Positions 56,424 through 64,000 of a stretch of DNA of 64,000 nucleotides are shown one piece after another. This DNA comes from Saprospiraceae bacterium (GTDB lineage: Bacteria; Bacteroidota; Bacteroidia; Chitinophagales; Saprospiraceae). Position 1 is the first letter of the stretch. Each line of letters starts with the position of its first letter. The translations under genes were made by a program, and so were the position numbers. The notes under the pieces are model-generated. The model did no database searches and was not told the DNA's origin. It saw only the letters and a list, made by a program, of their open reading frames with translations. Where the stretch lies: NCBI GenBank assembly GCA_016714785.1, contig JADKCC010000002.1, forward strand, positions 496,001 to 560,000, read 5' to 3'.

Positions 56424-59400
56424 CTAAATTTCTTCTTCTTCTCCAAGTTCTGAATCTTGTGTAACAGGCATATTTCTCATCACAAAATTACACCATCGGC
56501 ACTTCTCATCACCACATCCAGGAGTAAATAAGTGGTTTTTGATATCAGAATAAGCCTGTACCAATTGATCACCTACCATCTCAGATTCCAAAAAATTAAT
56601 GACAAAATCCTTCCTTCGGTACTGATCTTTGTCTTTTTCGATAAAATCCATACTTCCACTCTTCAAGACATAATTGTTTCTTTTGTCTGCATCGAGGAGC
56701 AACTTGTAAAACATGATTTGTCTCCAGTAATCACCACCTTCGGGATTTTTATCATCAGGGTTTTTCAATTTTTGTGTGTCATATCTTCCTGTTTTATAGT
56801 CTGTCACTGTAATGTATCCATCATAAATATTCAATCTATCCAGCTTTCCAGAGATAGGTACACCTTTATATTCAGTAATAGGAATATTGTATTCTAACTC
56901 ATATTTACGAGGAGTCAGCCACTCGGTGTGATAGTTTTCATAATACTCAGTCAAAATTGTCACACCATATTTAAGGTAGTTTTCATACTCCTTGGTGGTG
57001 AAATGCGAACGGTACATATCCAATCCTTGTTGATAGAATTCTATTAGCTTATTTACACCAGCTTTTGATCTAGGTACGGCACGTTCTATATCTCTAAAAT
57101 ACTGTTCCAAAGCATGATGTATAGCATTACCAAATCCCATAGATGCACTCCTTGCCATAGGGACTCTCAGGATGGTTTCAAAGTAAAAAGTTAGTTTGCA
57201 TCGCAAATATTTATTCAGACTAGTCGCACTGATGCGGAAGTTTTGAAGGATTTTTTCTATCAACTCATGATCTATTAGCTGTACCTCACCTTTTTGATAT
57301 TTCATCAATTCCACACTATATTCAAGAATATCTTCCTCGGATAATTTTGCTTTAATCTTTTCCTGATCTGATGGTAGGATCTCTGCCACGAAACGAGAAG
57401 AAACTAAAGATTTTTCTTTATTGTCCATTAATGGAAAACTGACATAGACAAAATCTTTGGCCCGTGTGAGTGCGACAAAAAATAGCCGACGTTCGTCTTC
57501 TAAATCTCCACCACTAGTAGAAGCTGTTAAGGTAGGAGGCAGCGAAAAAGAGAAATTGGCACCTGTCTTGTCTTCCCACATCTTTTGGGTGGCCCTCATG
57601 ATGAATACATGGTCAAATTCCAATCCTTTGGCAGAATAAGCTGTCAGGAAATTGATTCCCTTTTCATTGGATATAATGCGATATATAGGGAGCTCTATAT
57701 TACCAGTTTTCATGATTTCAACTAGGTTTATTACCTGTTTTAGAGTGAGCTGCTTGACTTTAGCGGCTTCATTCTTCACAAAATCAAAAAACGTATTGAT
57801 CAATTGAAGTTTCCAAGATTTGTCGTCACTAGTTAGTATGGAGCCCAGTATATTGCCTTCTGTGAGGACTTTTTCTATTAGTGTCTGAATGGTCACATTG
57901 GCAACACCAGCTATCCATCGTTCGAGTATTTCGGATATACCCAGTATCTTAGGCACATCTCTTACACCAGCTTTTATAAGCAAAGATTCACTATTCATAA
58001 CATTACGCCATTTTAAATATGGCTCGTCATCAGGTGCGTCTTCTGATTTGCGCCGACAGTGAATATTTACCGCTGCAATATCCAAAGGACTAAGGTCAAA
58101 AAAATCATAATGCAAGATTTCAAAGAGCATTTCTTCTCCATTGTGAGGTCTGGTCGTTTCTATATGTAGATATTCTAGGATATTTGTCAAGCGTAATACT
58201 TCATTTTCATAAAGCACATTGACTCTTTTTTTAACATTAATCGGAATTTTCTTTTGTGCACAGTATTTAACCATGTTTTCCACCACATTATGTTTGGTAT
58301 AGATGATGGCTATTTGATTATAGGCTACGCCAGATTGATGTAACAATTGGATTTTTTTGATGATGCCTACTTCTTCGTGTACTTCATTTTGATATTCAAT
58401 AAATTCTGGATCTACTGTGAATACTGGTTTGATTTTCCTACTTTCGATCAGTTCTTTTACAAGTTCGGGATACCTATTTGCCAATCTGTCTTCATTGTTT
58501 TTTATAAGTTTACTTGCTGTATCCAATATCTTTTGACTGGACCGATAGTTTTCTATCAAGACGATTTCCTTTGGGTTAAATTTCTTCTTAAAATCTATGA
58601 TACTATTCATATTGGCGCCCTGAAATCGAAATATACTCTGATCATCATCACCTACTATAAATAGATTGGGATCGTCCCAAAAGGATGTCAATAAAAACAA
58701 AAGTTCATTTTGGGCACCATTGGTATCTTGATATTCATCTACCAATATATACTGATATCGCTCCTGATATTTTGCCAATAACTCATCGTTGGTTTTGAAT
58801 TTTTCTATGACCCACAGTATCATATCTTGATAGTCAAATCGTTCCCTTTTTGCCATTTCGATATTATAATTTTCTAATTCATCAACTGCTGTCAATAGTC
58901 GCTCATATTTTTTCAGCTCTTCATCGACCAGTCTTGGGTTGATATCTCCTTTTTTGTATATGCCTTTGTTAATCTTCCATATACAACTAGAAGTGGCAGG
59001 ATCATTTATATTTCGTGCGTGTATTAAATATGCTTCTTTTATATGCTCAGGAGTCCATTTTTCCTGCTTCATCACAGCAAAAAGTTTCTTCAATCTAGAC
59101 AAATCAGTGTATTCATCACCTTTGAACCGCTTGAGAGGATGCGTATCCCCAAAACCATCAATGACAGATCGCAATATTTCTACTTCTTCGATGTCAGAGA
59201 CAAGTTGTAAGGCTTTCAGATCTCCAAAATATTGTGGATTTTCTTTTATTACAGTATTGCAAAAAGCATGAAAAGTAAAAAAACCAACATTATAAGCATC
59301 AGGTCCAATAAATGATATCAATCTATTTCTCATAGCTATCGCTCCCGCGTCAGTATAAGTAAGTGATAAGATGTTGTGTGGAAATACATCTGTTTTCATA

Positions 59401-59567
59401 AGAATGTTTCCTATCCTAACTGCTAGCAATTGAGTTTTCCCTGTACCTGGACCAGCTATGGTCATCACAGGACCATCTATGGTATTTACAGCTTCTCGTT
59501 GCTTTAGGTTTAAGCTATTGTATGCTTTTTGCCAAGATGATAGATATTCTTGTTTTATTTTGTTCAT
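56424..59567 (-). CDS. Single-chain UvrD-type helicase fused to PD-(D/E)XK nuclease with Fe-S motif
   Basis: This is a 1,047-residue protein. The N-terminal superfamily 1 helicase has Walker A AGPGTGKTQ (about 38-46), SLTYTDAGAIAMRNR (motif Ia), DEYQDTNGAQNE (motif II), GDDDQSIFRFQGAN (motif III) and LVALTRAKD-like VALTRAKDFVYV (motif VI). From about residue 790 a RecB-type nuclease follows: ATSLNKYLRCKLTFYF, GNAIHHALEQYF, PISGKLDRLNIYDG and VTDYKTGRYD, with the catalytic Asp and Lys. The end has CGDEKCRWC, three cysteines which with the earlier LRC would hold a 4Fe-4S cluster as in AddB/Cas4. It is probably a recombination or end-processing enzyme. It is an alternative to separate AddA and AddB chains. 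Confidence 0.9.
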   Translation of the reverse strand: MNKIKQEYLSSWQKAYNSLNLKQREAVNTIDGPVMTIAGPGTGKTQLLAVRIGNILMKTDVFPHNILSLTYTDAGAIAMRNRLISFIGPDAYNVGFFTFHAFCNTVIKENPQYFGDLKALQLVSDIEEVEILRSVIDGFGDTHPLKRFKGDEYTDLSRLKKLFAVMKQEKWTPEHIKEAYLIHARNINDPATSSCIWKINKGIYKKGDINPRLVDEELKKYERLLTAVDELENYNIEMAKRERFDYQDMILWVIEKFKTNDELLAKYQERYQYILVDEYQDTNGAQNELLFLLTSFWDDPNLFIVGDDDQSIFRFQGANMNSIIDFKKKFNPKEIVLIENYRSSQKILDTASKLIKNNEDRLANRYPELVKELIESRKIKPVFTVDPEFIEYQNEVHEEVGIIKKIQLLHQSGVAYNQIAIIYTKHNVVENMVKYCAQKKIPINVKKRVNVLYENEVLRLTNILEYLHIETTRPHNGEEMLFEILHYDFFDLSPLDIAAVNIHCRRKSEDAPDDEPYLKWRNVMNSESLLIKAGVRDVPKILGISEILERWIAGVANVTIQTLIEKVLTEGNILGSILTSDDKSWKLQLINTFFDFVKNEAAKVKQLTLKQVINLVEIMKTGNIELPIYRIISNEKGINFLTAYSAKGLEFDHVFIMRATQKMWEDKTGANFSFSLPPTLTASTSGGDLEDERRLFFVALTRAKDFVYVSFPLMDNKEKSLVSSRFVAEILPSDQEKIKAKLSEEDILEYSVELMKYQKGEVQLIDHELIEKILQNFRISATSLNKYLRCKLTFYFETILRVPMARSASMGFGNAIHHALEQYFRDIERAVPRSKAGVNKLIEFYQQGLDMYRSHFTTKEYENYLKYGVTILTEYYENYHTEWLTPRKYELEYNIPITEYKGVPISGKLDRLNIYDGYITVTDYKTGRYDTQKLKNPDDKNPEGGDYWRQIMFYKLLLDADKRNNYVLKSGSMDFIEKDKDQYRRKDFVINFLESEMVGDQLVQAYSDIKNHLFTPGCGDEKCRWCNFVMRNMPVTQDSELGEEEEI

Positions 59568-59743
59568 GGACTACTTTGTTTTAGGCATAAAGATAACTTG
59601 AATCTAAGTATTTATTAAAATTCTAGTGAATATAAATATCAACCTAGAATCTTGTTAGATCAATTAAAGAGTTATATTCGTCGATATTTTTACTCAATCC
59701 TATAAATAATTGTAATATTTGCTTTTAATTTAATTAAAAGTTT

Positions 59744-60352
59744 ATGCTCCAAAAACATCTTATACTAATTGGTATTATTATATCGTTAGCTTTGATTTTT
59801 ATAGCTTCATTTCTATATCCAGGTGGTTCACATTTTAACATGAACAGTGTAGGGTTTGATATACAGTATAATTTCCTCTGCAATTTATTCAATGAATTGG
59901 CTATAAATGGTCAAAAAAATGTTGGTAGAATTTGGGCTATTGGTGGAATGTTTATACTTTGTACAACTGGAGCTTTAGTATTTTTTCGAATTTCAAAACT
60001 TATTCCTTCAAAAAAAGCATCGCATCTTATCAAATATTGTGGCATAGGATCCATGATTTCAGCATTTTTAGTTATCACACCATATCACGACATTATGACA
60101 ACCATTGCTAGTATTTTAGCTTTAATTAGTTTGTTTTACATTGCTGTTTTTATTTTTCTTTCAAAATTGCACATGCTAAAAGTATTGAGCACTTTGAGTT
60201 TGTTGGTACTTTATTTTAATAATTATATTTATTATTCAGGAAACTTAATAGAAATCCTGCCTGTCATGCAAAAAGTCGGTATTGTATTGATTATTCTATG
60301 GATGTTAAGTTTGGATTATTGTGCAAAAAAATCAGATTTTAAGCCAAAATAG
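59744..60352 (+). CDS. Six-helix membrane protein, DUF998-like
   Basis: The 202-residue protein has six predicted membrane segments. After helix 1 comes FLYPGGSHFNMNSVGFDIQYNFLCNLFNE, similar to the loop of DUF998/Frag1-type proteins (YPGG...NFL). The family has no settled function. The gene is flanked by long intergenic regions and is monocistronic. Confidence 0.72.
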   Translation: MLQKHLILIGIIISLALIFIASFLYPGGSHFNMNSVGFDIQYNFLCNLFNELAINGQKNVGRIWAIGGMFILCTTGALVFFRISKLIPSKKASHLIKYCGIGSMISAFLVITPYHDIMTTIASILALISLFYIAVFIFLSKLHMLKVLSTLSLLVLYFNNYIYYSGNLIEILPVMQKVGIVLIILWMLSLDYCAKKSDFKPK

Positions 60353-60626
60353 GTAAAAGTAGAATGAATAAAACTTCTTAAACAGTGTTGTGTAACTAGT
60401 CGGCACATAATTAGCATCTAGTGAAATTTAGATTAAATCATTAATTAGTTTAAATTTGTCTTACATTATTTTAGCGTTTTATACAAAGCAAAAGACTTTA
60501 GTTTTTAGTATTATCAGATTCGTATTCGATTAGAATCCAAAATAATTTTGAAAATATAATTAGTTTTTCTTAAAAATACGCAATAAAATTCTAAAATTTA
60601 TTATGGAGTAAAATAAATATATTTGG
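60353..60626. other. AT-rich intergenic region with no recognised gene
   Basis: Between the DUF998-like gene and the beta-barrel gene there is an AT-rich stretch. I see no open coding frame, no strong hairpin terminator and no RNA gene in it. Confidence 0.5.
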
Positions 60627-60634
60627 TATCTTTG
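60627..60634 (+). promoter_or_regulatory. -7 box before the outer-membrane barrel gene
   Basis: TATCTTTG is a perfect TAnnTTTG, 41 bases before ATG 60676. No clear -33 box is seen. Confidence 0.5.
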
Positions 60635-60675
60635 TGACGAATTTTATCATAATTAACCATCAAATTATCACGCAC

Positions 60676-61425
60676 ATGAAAATAGTTAAGGACTTTTTAT
60701 TTTTAATTGTATTTTGTATTCCGCTTTTATTAACGGCCCAAGAAAGTTTGACGGATTTTACAAAATCCATCAATGTAAAACCTTATGAAATCACATTCTT
60801 AGTAGGAATGGCTTCTTATGAAGGGGACATGATTAAATTTGGCGAAGGAGATACCGATGTATTCACTTCAAGTGGACTTGCATTTGGTTTAAATTTCAAT
60901 TATCATCTAAGTAATACCCTAAATGGAGGTTTGAGCTATAGATTTGGCAAAGTCAAAGGTGATGACTCTAACGCATCAGCAGAAAGCGGTAGATTAGCAA
61001 GAGGCTTTTCATTTACCAATAATTTGAATGAGGTGAGTTTAAGGTTAGAATACGTTCCTTTAGGTAATAAGCCTTATAAACTCCAACCTTACTTTTATGG
61101 TGCTGCAGGTATGGTTTTTGGCAATCCTGAAGTAAATTTTAATGAAGCTAAGCAAGGCGACGCTATGAAGAGTAGAATTGCAAATGATAAGGCAGATATA
61201 AAAAAATCATCTGTTGTTTTTCCTTTGGGTTTTGGAGTTAAATACACAATCAATGAAAATTATACTTTGAAAGCAGAAGGGGCTCTTAGAGTTGGAGCCA
61301 ATGATTATATTGATGGTGTTAGCATTTCTGCAAGCCAAGCATATAATGATTATTATGGTATTGGTGGTATTGCTCTTGGTTATTATTTTGGTACAAAGAA
61401 GGTAGCTACCATGAAAGAATTTTAA
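60676..61425 (+). CDS. Outer-membrane beta-barrel protein (DUF6089-like)
   Basis: From ATG 60676 (MKIVKDFLFLIVFCIPLLLTAQ) the product has 249 residues with a signal peptide cleaved near residue 20. The mature part alternates strands with aromatic ends (YEITFLVGMASYEGDMIKF, GLNFNYHLSNTLNGGLSYRFG, LQPYFYGAAGMVFG), the pattern of a small barrel. The G-ASYEGDM start is typical of the DUF6089 group of Bacteroidota. An earlier start at 60634 would overlap the -7 box. The last residues are polar, not a classical terminal Phe strand except for the final Phe. Confidence 0.8.
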   Translation: MKIVKDFLFLIVFCIPLLLTAQESLTDFTKSINVKPYEITFLVGMASYEGDMIKFGEGDTDVFTSSGLAFGLNFNYHLSNTLNGGLSYRFGKVKGDDSNASAESGRLARGFSFTNNLNEVSLRLEYVPLGNKPYKLQPYFYGAAGMVFGNPEVNFNEAKQGDAMKSRIANDKADIKKSSVVFPLGFGVKYTINENYTLKAEGALRVGANDYIDGVSISASQAYNDYYGIGGIALGYYFGTKKVATMKEF

Positions 61426-61467
61426 CTTTTAATAAAAATTCAATAAAGTATACTTTTTATAAAAATT

Positions 61468-61511
61468 AAATATCGCATAATTTAGGTTATCCTATATTAT
61501 GCGATATTTTA
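61468..61511. terminator. Bidirectional terminator
   Basis: The stem AAATATCGCATAA / TTATGCGATATTT (61468-61480, 61497-61509) is flanked by A and T runs. It lies between the barrel gene and the convergent CsaA-like gene and can serve both. Confidence 0.82.
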
Positions 61512-61554
61512 TTTTAAGCGTAACTCATATTAATTTTACAAAAAATCACTAAAA

Positions 61555-61884
61555 TTATCCTATTCTCAGCCCATTCTCTACCTTAAAATCCACAGAAAGC
61601 AAGGTTACGTCTTTGTCAAACCCTACGACTCCTAGTACTAGGCATTCAGACATAAAGTCAGCAATTTGTTTAGGTGGAAAGTTGGTAACTGCTATTACTT
61701 GTCGTCCTAACAATTCTTCTTTTTGGTACAATTTTGTGATCTGAGCAGAACTTTTTTTGATACCTACAGACCCAAAATCTATTTTAAGTTTATAAGCAGG
61801 ATTTTTTGCTTTAGGAAATTCTTCCACATTAAGAATGGTTCCAACATGCATTTCTACCTTTTCAAAATCTTGCCAAAATATCAT
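61555..61884 (-). CDS. csaA: CsaA-like tRNA-binding domain protein
   Basis: The 109-residue protein is a single OB-fold of the tRNA-binding type: WQDFEKVEMHVGTILNVEEF, AYKLKIDFG, KSSAQITKLYQKEELLGRQVIAVTNFPPKQIA and SECLVLG. This is the CsaA form (a tRNA-binding/chaperone-like protein), also found at the end of MetRS. It is full length. It lies downstream of the acyl-CoA dehydrogenase gene on the same strand with about 65 bases between. Confidence 0.88.
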   Translation of the reverse strand: MIFWQDFEKVEMHVGTILNVEEFPKAKNPAYKLKIDFGSVGIKKSSAQITKLYQKEELLGRQVIAVTNFPPKQIADFMSECLVLGVVGFDKDVTLLSVDFKVENGLRIG

Positions 61885-61949
61885 ATTTCATTTTAATTAT
61901 TGATATATCAAATTACATTTCTGCCCAAAGGTAAGTACAAAAATACTTA

Positions 61950-63752
61950 TTATATTGGATATTCTCCTGCAGCAATCATAACACTTGCTATAAATCTTCT
62001 ATTTTCCTTTACATTTTGCAATGGGTATTTGGTAAATTTTCTCAATCCACTGATGAAAGCACCTTGCATTTCTGGAGCTACAAAAGATGCAATAGCATCT
62101 GTGGCTTGCTTGGTAACTCTACTTGTTGCATCATGTAGATGAGTGCGCAATATGGTATTATAAATAGTGATGTCTTTTTCTTGGTAGTATTCAGCGATTT
62201 TCATCACTCGCATCAGTGTACCTTCAGCATTGAATATTTCAATAATAATATCAGCTAGATTCATTAATATTTCCTGTTCAGTTTTAAGATTCAGTTGACC
62301 TCCCATCGCTTGTTGTGCAGCAGTACCTAGTAGCATGATTAATACTTTTTTGAAATTGGATACGGCTTGTTGCTCAGAAGCATAAGCACCTGTAAATGCT
62401 TCGTTTGCAGCGACTCCGTTCATCAATTCATTTTGAACACTCATACCTGGCGTCATCAGATCTAACTCACCTTTCATAGCACTTTTGAGTATTGTACTTA
62501 ACATCACCATGCGGTTGATCTCATTGGTGCCTTCGAAAATACGATTGATCCGAGAGTCTCTATAAGCTCTTGCTACCACACCTTCTTCAGAGTAACCCAT
62601 ACCTCCAAATATCTGTACGGTTTCATCTACAACATAATCAAGGGTTTCGGAACCAATAATCTTTATGATGGAGCATTCGAGTGCATATTCTTCAGCTGCT
62701 TCTAGCTTAGATTTGGCAAAGTCACTTCCAGCATCTTTAAAGTTTATTTCACCATTTTGGATCAGCTGAGCAGTTCTATAAACAGCGGTCTCTGTTACAA
62801 AATTTCGGATGGCTTGTTCTGCTAATTTGTATTGAATGGCCCCAAAGGAAGCGATTGGTGTTTTGAATTGTTCTCTTTCATTGGCATACTGCACTCCAAT
62901 ACTTGTTATTTTTTTGCAACCACCAAGGCAAGAAGCTCCCAATTTGAATCTTCCAGTGTTTAGCACATTAAATGCTATCAGATGACCTTTGCCAACTTCT
63001 CCCAAAAGGTTTTCAGTAGGTACTTTTACATTTTCCATAAAGATTTGTCTAGTAGAAGATCCCTTGATACCCAATTTTTTTTCTTCAGCACCTAGAGTAA
63101 AACCTTCCATACCTTTTTCTAAGATAAAACCAGTAAACTTATCACCATCTACTTGCGCAAATACTGTAAATATATCTGCAAATCCTGCGTTGGTAATCCA
63201 CATTTTCTGGCCATTTAAGATATAATGTGTTCCTTCTACATTTAATATGGCGGTGGATTTTGCGGATAAAGCATCTGATCCACTTGAAGGTTCTGTAAGA
63301 CAATAACTAGATTTCAACTCTCCTGTGATCAACTTGGGAAGGTATTTTTGTTTTTGCTCCTCTGTTCCATAATATAAGATGGGTAACATCCCAATACCAG
63401 TATGAGCATTGTAACTCACACTAAATGAACCAGATGGACCCACTTCCTCCCCAATTATGGTATTGGTGATGTAATCTAAATTGCTGCCGCCAATAGATTC
63501 GGGCATGTGAGTGCCCAGTAAACCAAGCTCAGCGAATTTATCAAGAATGGACGGGATCAAGCCATCTTCGAGTTTTTCTATTCTATCCACGTATGGAAGT
63601 ATTTCTTGCTCCACAAAAGATTTTACAGTCTCCTTCACCATGAGTTGCTCTTCGTTAAAGTCTTCAGGTATAAAAAGAGCTTGGTAATTGCTGTCTTTGA
63701 TGAGAAATTCTCCACCTTTAAGCGTTTTGTATTTTGTGTCTGGTGCTGCCAT
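61950..63752 (-). CDS. Acyl-CoA dehydrogenase, long form with C-terminal extension
   Basis: The 600-residue protein has a normal acyl-CoA dehydrogenase body (residues about 30-430): CLTEPSSGSDA, NGQKMWITNAG, KLGIKGSSTRQ and IFEGTNEINR. The final 170 residues are a helical extension like that of the very-long-chain type (VLCAD/ACAD9), used for membrane contact or dimerisation. FEGTNE holds the position of the catalytic Glu. It probably oxidises long-chain acyl-CoA. A palindrome sits on its promoter. The other beta-oxidation genes may lie beyond the window, to the right. Confidence 0.92.
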   Translation of the reverse strand: MAAPDTKYKTLKGGEFLIKDSNYQALFIPEDFNEEQLMVKETVKSFVEQEILPYVDRIEKLEDGLIPSILDKFAELGLLGTHMPESIGGSNLDYITNTIIGEEVGPSGSFSVSYNAHTGIGMLPILYYGTEEQKQKYLPKLITGELKSSYCLTEPSSGSDALSAKSTAILNVEGTHYILNGQKMWITNAGFADIFTVFAQVDGDKFTGFILEKGMEGFTLGAEEKKLGIKGSSTRQIFMENVKVPTENLLGEVGKGHLIAFNVLNTGRFKLGASCLGGCKKITSIGVQYANEREQFKTPIASFGAIQYKLAEQAIRNFVTETAVYRTAQLIQNGEINFKDAGSDFAKSKLEAAEEYALECSIIKIIGSETLDYVVDETVQIFGGMGYSEEGVVARAYRDSRINRIFEGTNEINRMVMLSTILKSAMKGELDLMTPGMSVQNELMNGVAANEAFTGAYASEQQAVSNFKKVLIMLLGTAAQQAMGGQLNLKTEQEILMNLADIIIEIFNAEGTLMRVMKIAEYYQEKDITIYNTILRTHLHDATSRVTKQATDAIASFVAPEMQGAFISGLRKFTKYPLQNVKENRRFIASVMIAAGEYPI

Positions 63753-63770
63753 AATTTTTGAATTTTATAA

Positions 63771-63810
63771 ATTTAACTCAAAGTTAAATAAATTAATTTG
63801 AAATATTCCA
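63771..63810 (-). promoter_or_regulatory. Promoter and operator-like palindrome of the long acyl-CoA dehydrogenase gene
   Basis: On the minus strand TAACTTTG (plus 63779-63786) is a good -7 box. It lies inside the palindrome ATTTAACT-CAA-AGTTAAAT (63771-63789), so a bound protein would block the promoter. A possible TTG -33 box lies near 63809. Confidence 0.55.
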
Positions 63811-63870
63811 AAAAAATTTATAAAATATTTATTAAGTCCCATAAATGATATAATTTTTCATAAATATTTA

Positions 63871-63889
63871 TTTTACTTAAAGTTAAATA
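63871..63889. promoter_or_regulatory. Second copy of operator-like motif
   Basis: The 19-base TTTTACTTAAAGTTAAATA differs from 63772-63790 at two positions and is 99 bases away. A further half-site ATTTAACTT starts at 63901. The region to 64000 contains no gene I can see and may carry the regulatory region of a gene outside the window. Confidence 0.45.
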
Positions 63890-64000
63890 AACTGAATTGT
63901 ATTTAACTTTTGATTAGTATATAGGGTAATCATAAATAAGCAAATAGTTGAAATATGCAGTTCAGAATAAATTCTGATTATCTTTACCAAAATTTTTAAA

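Overview
The window looks like a chromosomal segment of an AT-rich member of the Bacteroidota, most likely the Saprospiria. The reasons are C-terminal type IX secretion (T9SS) sorting domains on three large secreted proteins, a GldH gliding lipoprotein, repeated TTTG-N19/20-TAnnTTTG promoters, weak or absent Shine-Dalgarno signals, a mitochondrial-type citrate synthase and very long HYR/DUF11-type surface proteins. The class assignment is an inference. No rRNA, tRNA, CRISPR array, transposase or phage gene was recognised.

Region 1 (1-24585, + strand) is one giant gene whose 5' end lies outside the window. Read as one chain it gives about 8,194 residues. In order it holds DUF11/CARDB-like beta-sandwich modules, an SdrD-B-like module, DUF11 modules, a 2.1-kb tandem repeat array of eight HYR/Ig-like modules per unit (about four units, 8482 to about 16870), more Cys-rich modules, a lamin-tail-like domain and a P-domain each apparently inserted in a HYR module, a dockerin-like segment, a cohesin-like segment and a T9SS sorting domain. 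An in-frame TAA (883-885), a 1-base deletion (12331-12334) and a compensating 1-base insertion (about 15712) break it into four open segments. It is followed by a strong terminator and a gene fragment.

Region 2 (25035-35914) holds a minus-strand group (GT39-like membrane enzyme, gldH, NagX-like acyltransferase), then a plus-strand run (MacB-like permease, RNase HII, acyl-CoA dehydrogenase, site-2 protease with CBS domains, DUF1232 protein), a minus-strand pair (START-like protein, NodB deacetylase) and gltX.

Region 3 (36134-47241) is mainly central metabolism: citrate synthase with gcvH, formate-THF ligase, exonuclease VII (xseA/xseB) and sucC. Among them lie a YqiA-like esterase, an acidic hypothetical, a frameshifted SLOG-like gene, a pentaheme cytochrome and a lipoprotein.

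Region 4 (47408-52236, minus) has two adjacent T9SS cargo genes. One carries dockerin-like and cohesin-like segments and the other an N-terminal cohesin-like domain. With the giant protein they suggest a surface assembly using cohesin/dockerin-type contacts; this is a hypothesis.

Region 5 (52390-64000) has a helical TPR-like protein with a non-ATG start, a UGT-like glycosyltransferase, an NdpA-family nucleoid protein converging on a single-chain UvrD-type helicase/PD-(D/E)XK nuclease with an Fe-S cysteine motif, a small membrane protein, an outer-membrane barrel, a CsaA-like tRNA-binding protein and a long acyl-CoA dehydrogenase with a repeated operator-like palindrome at its promoter.
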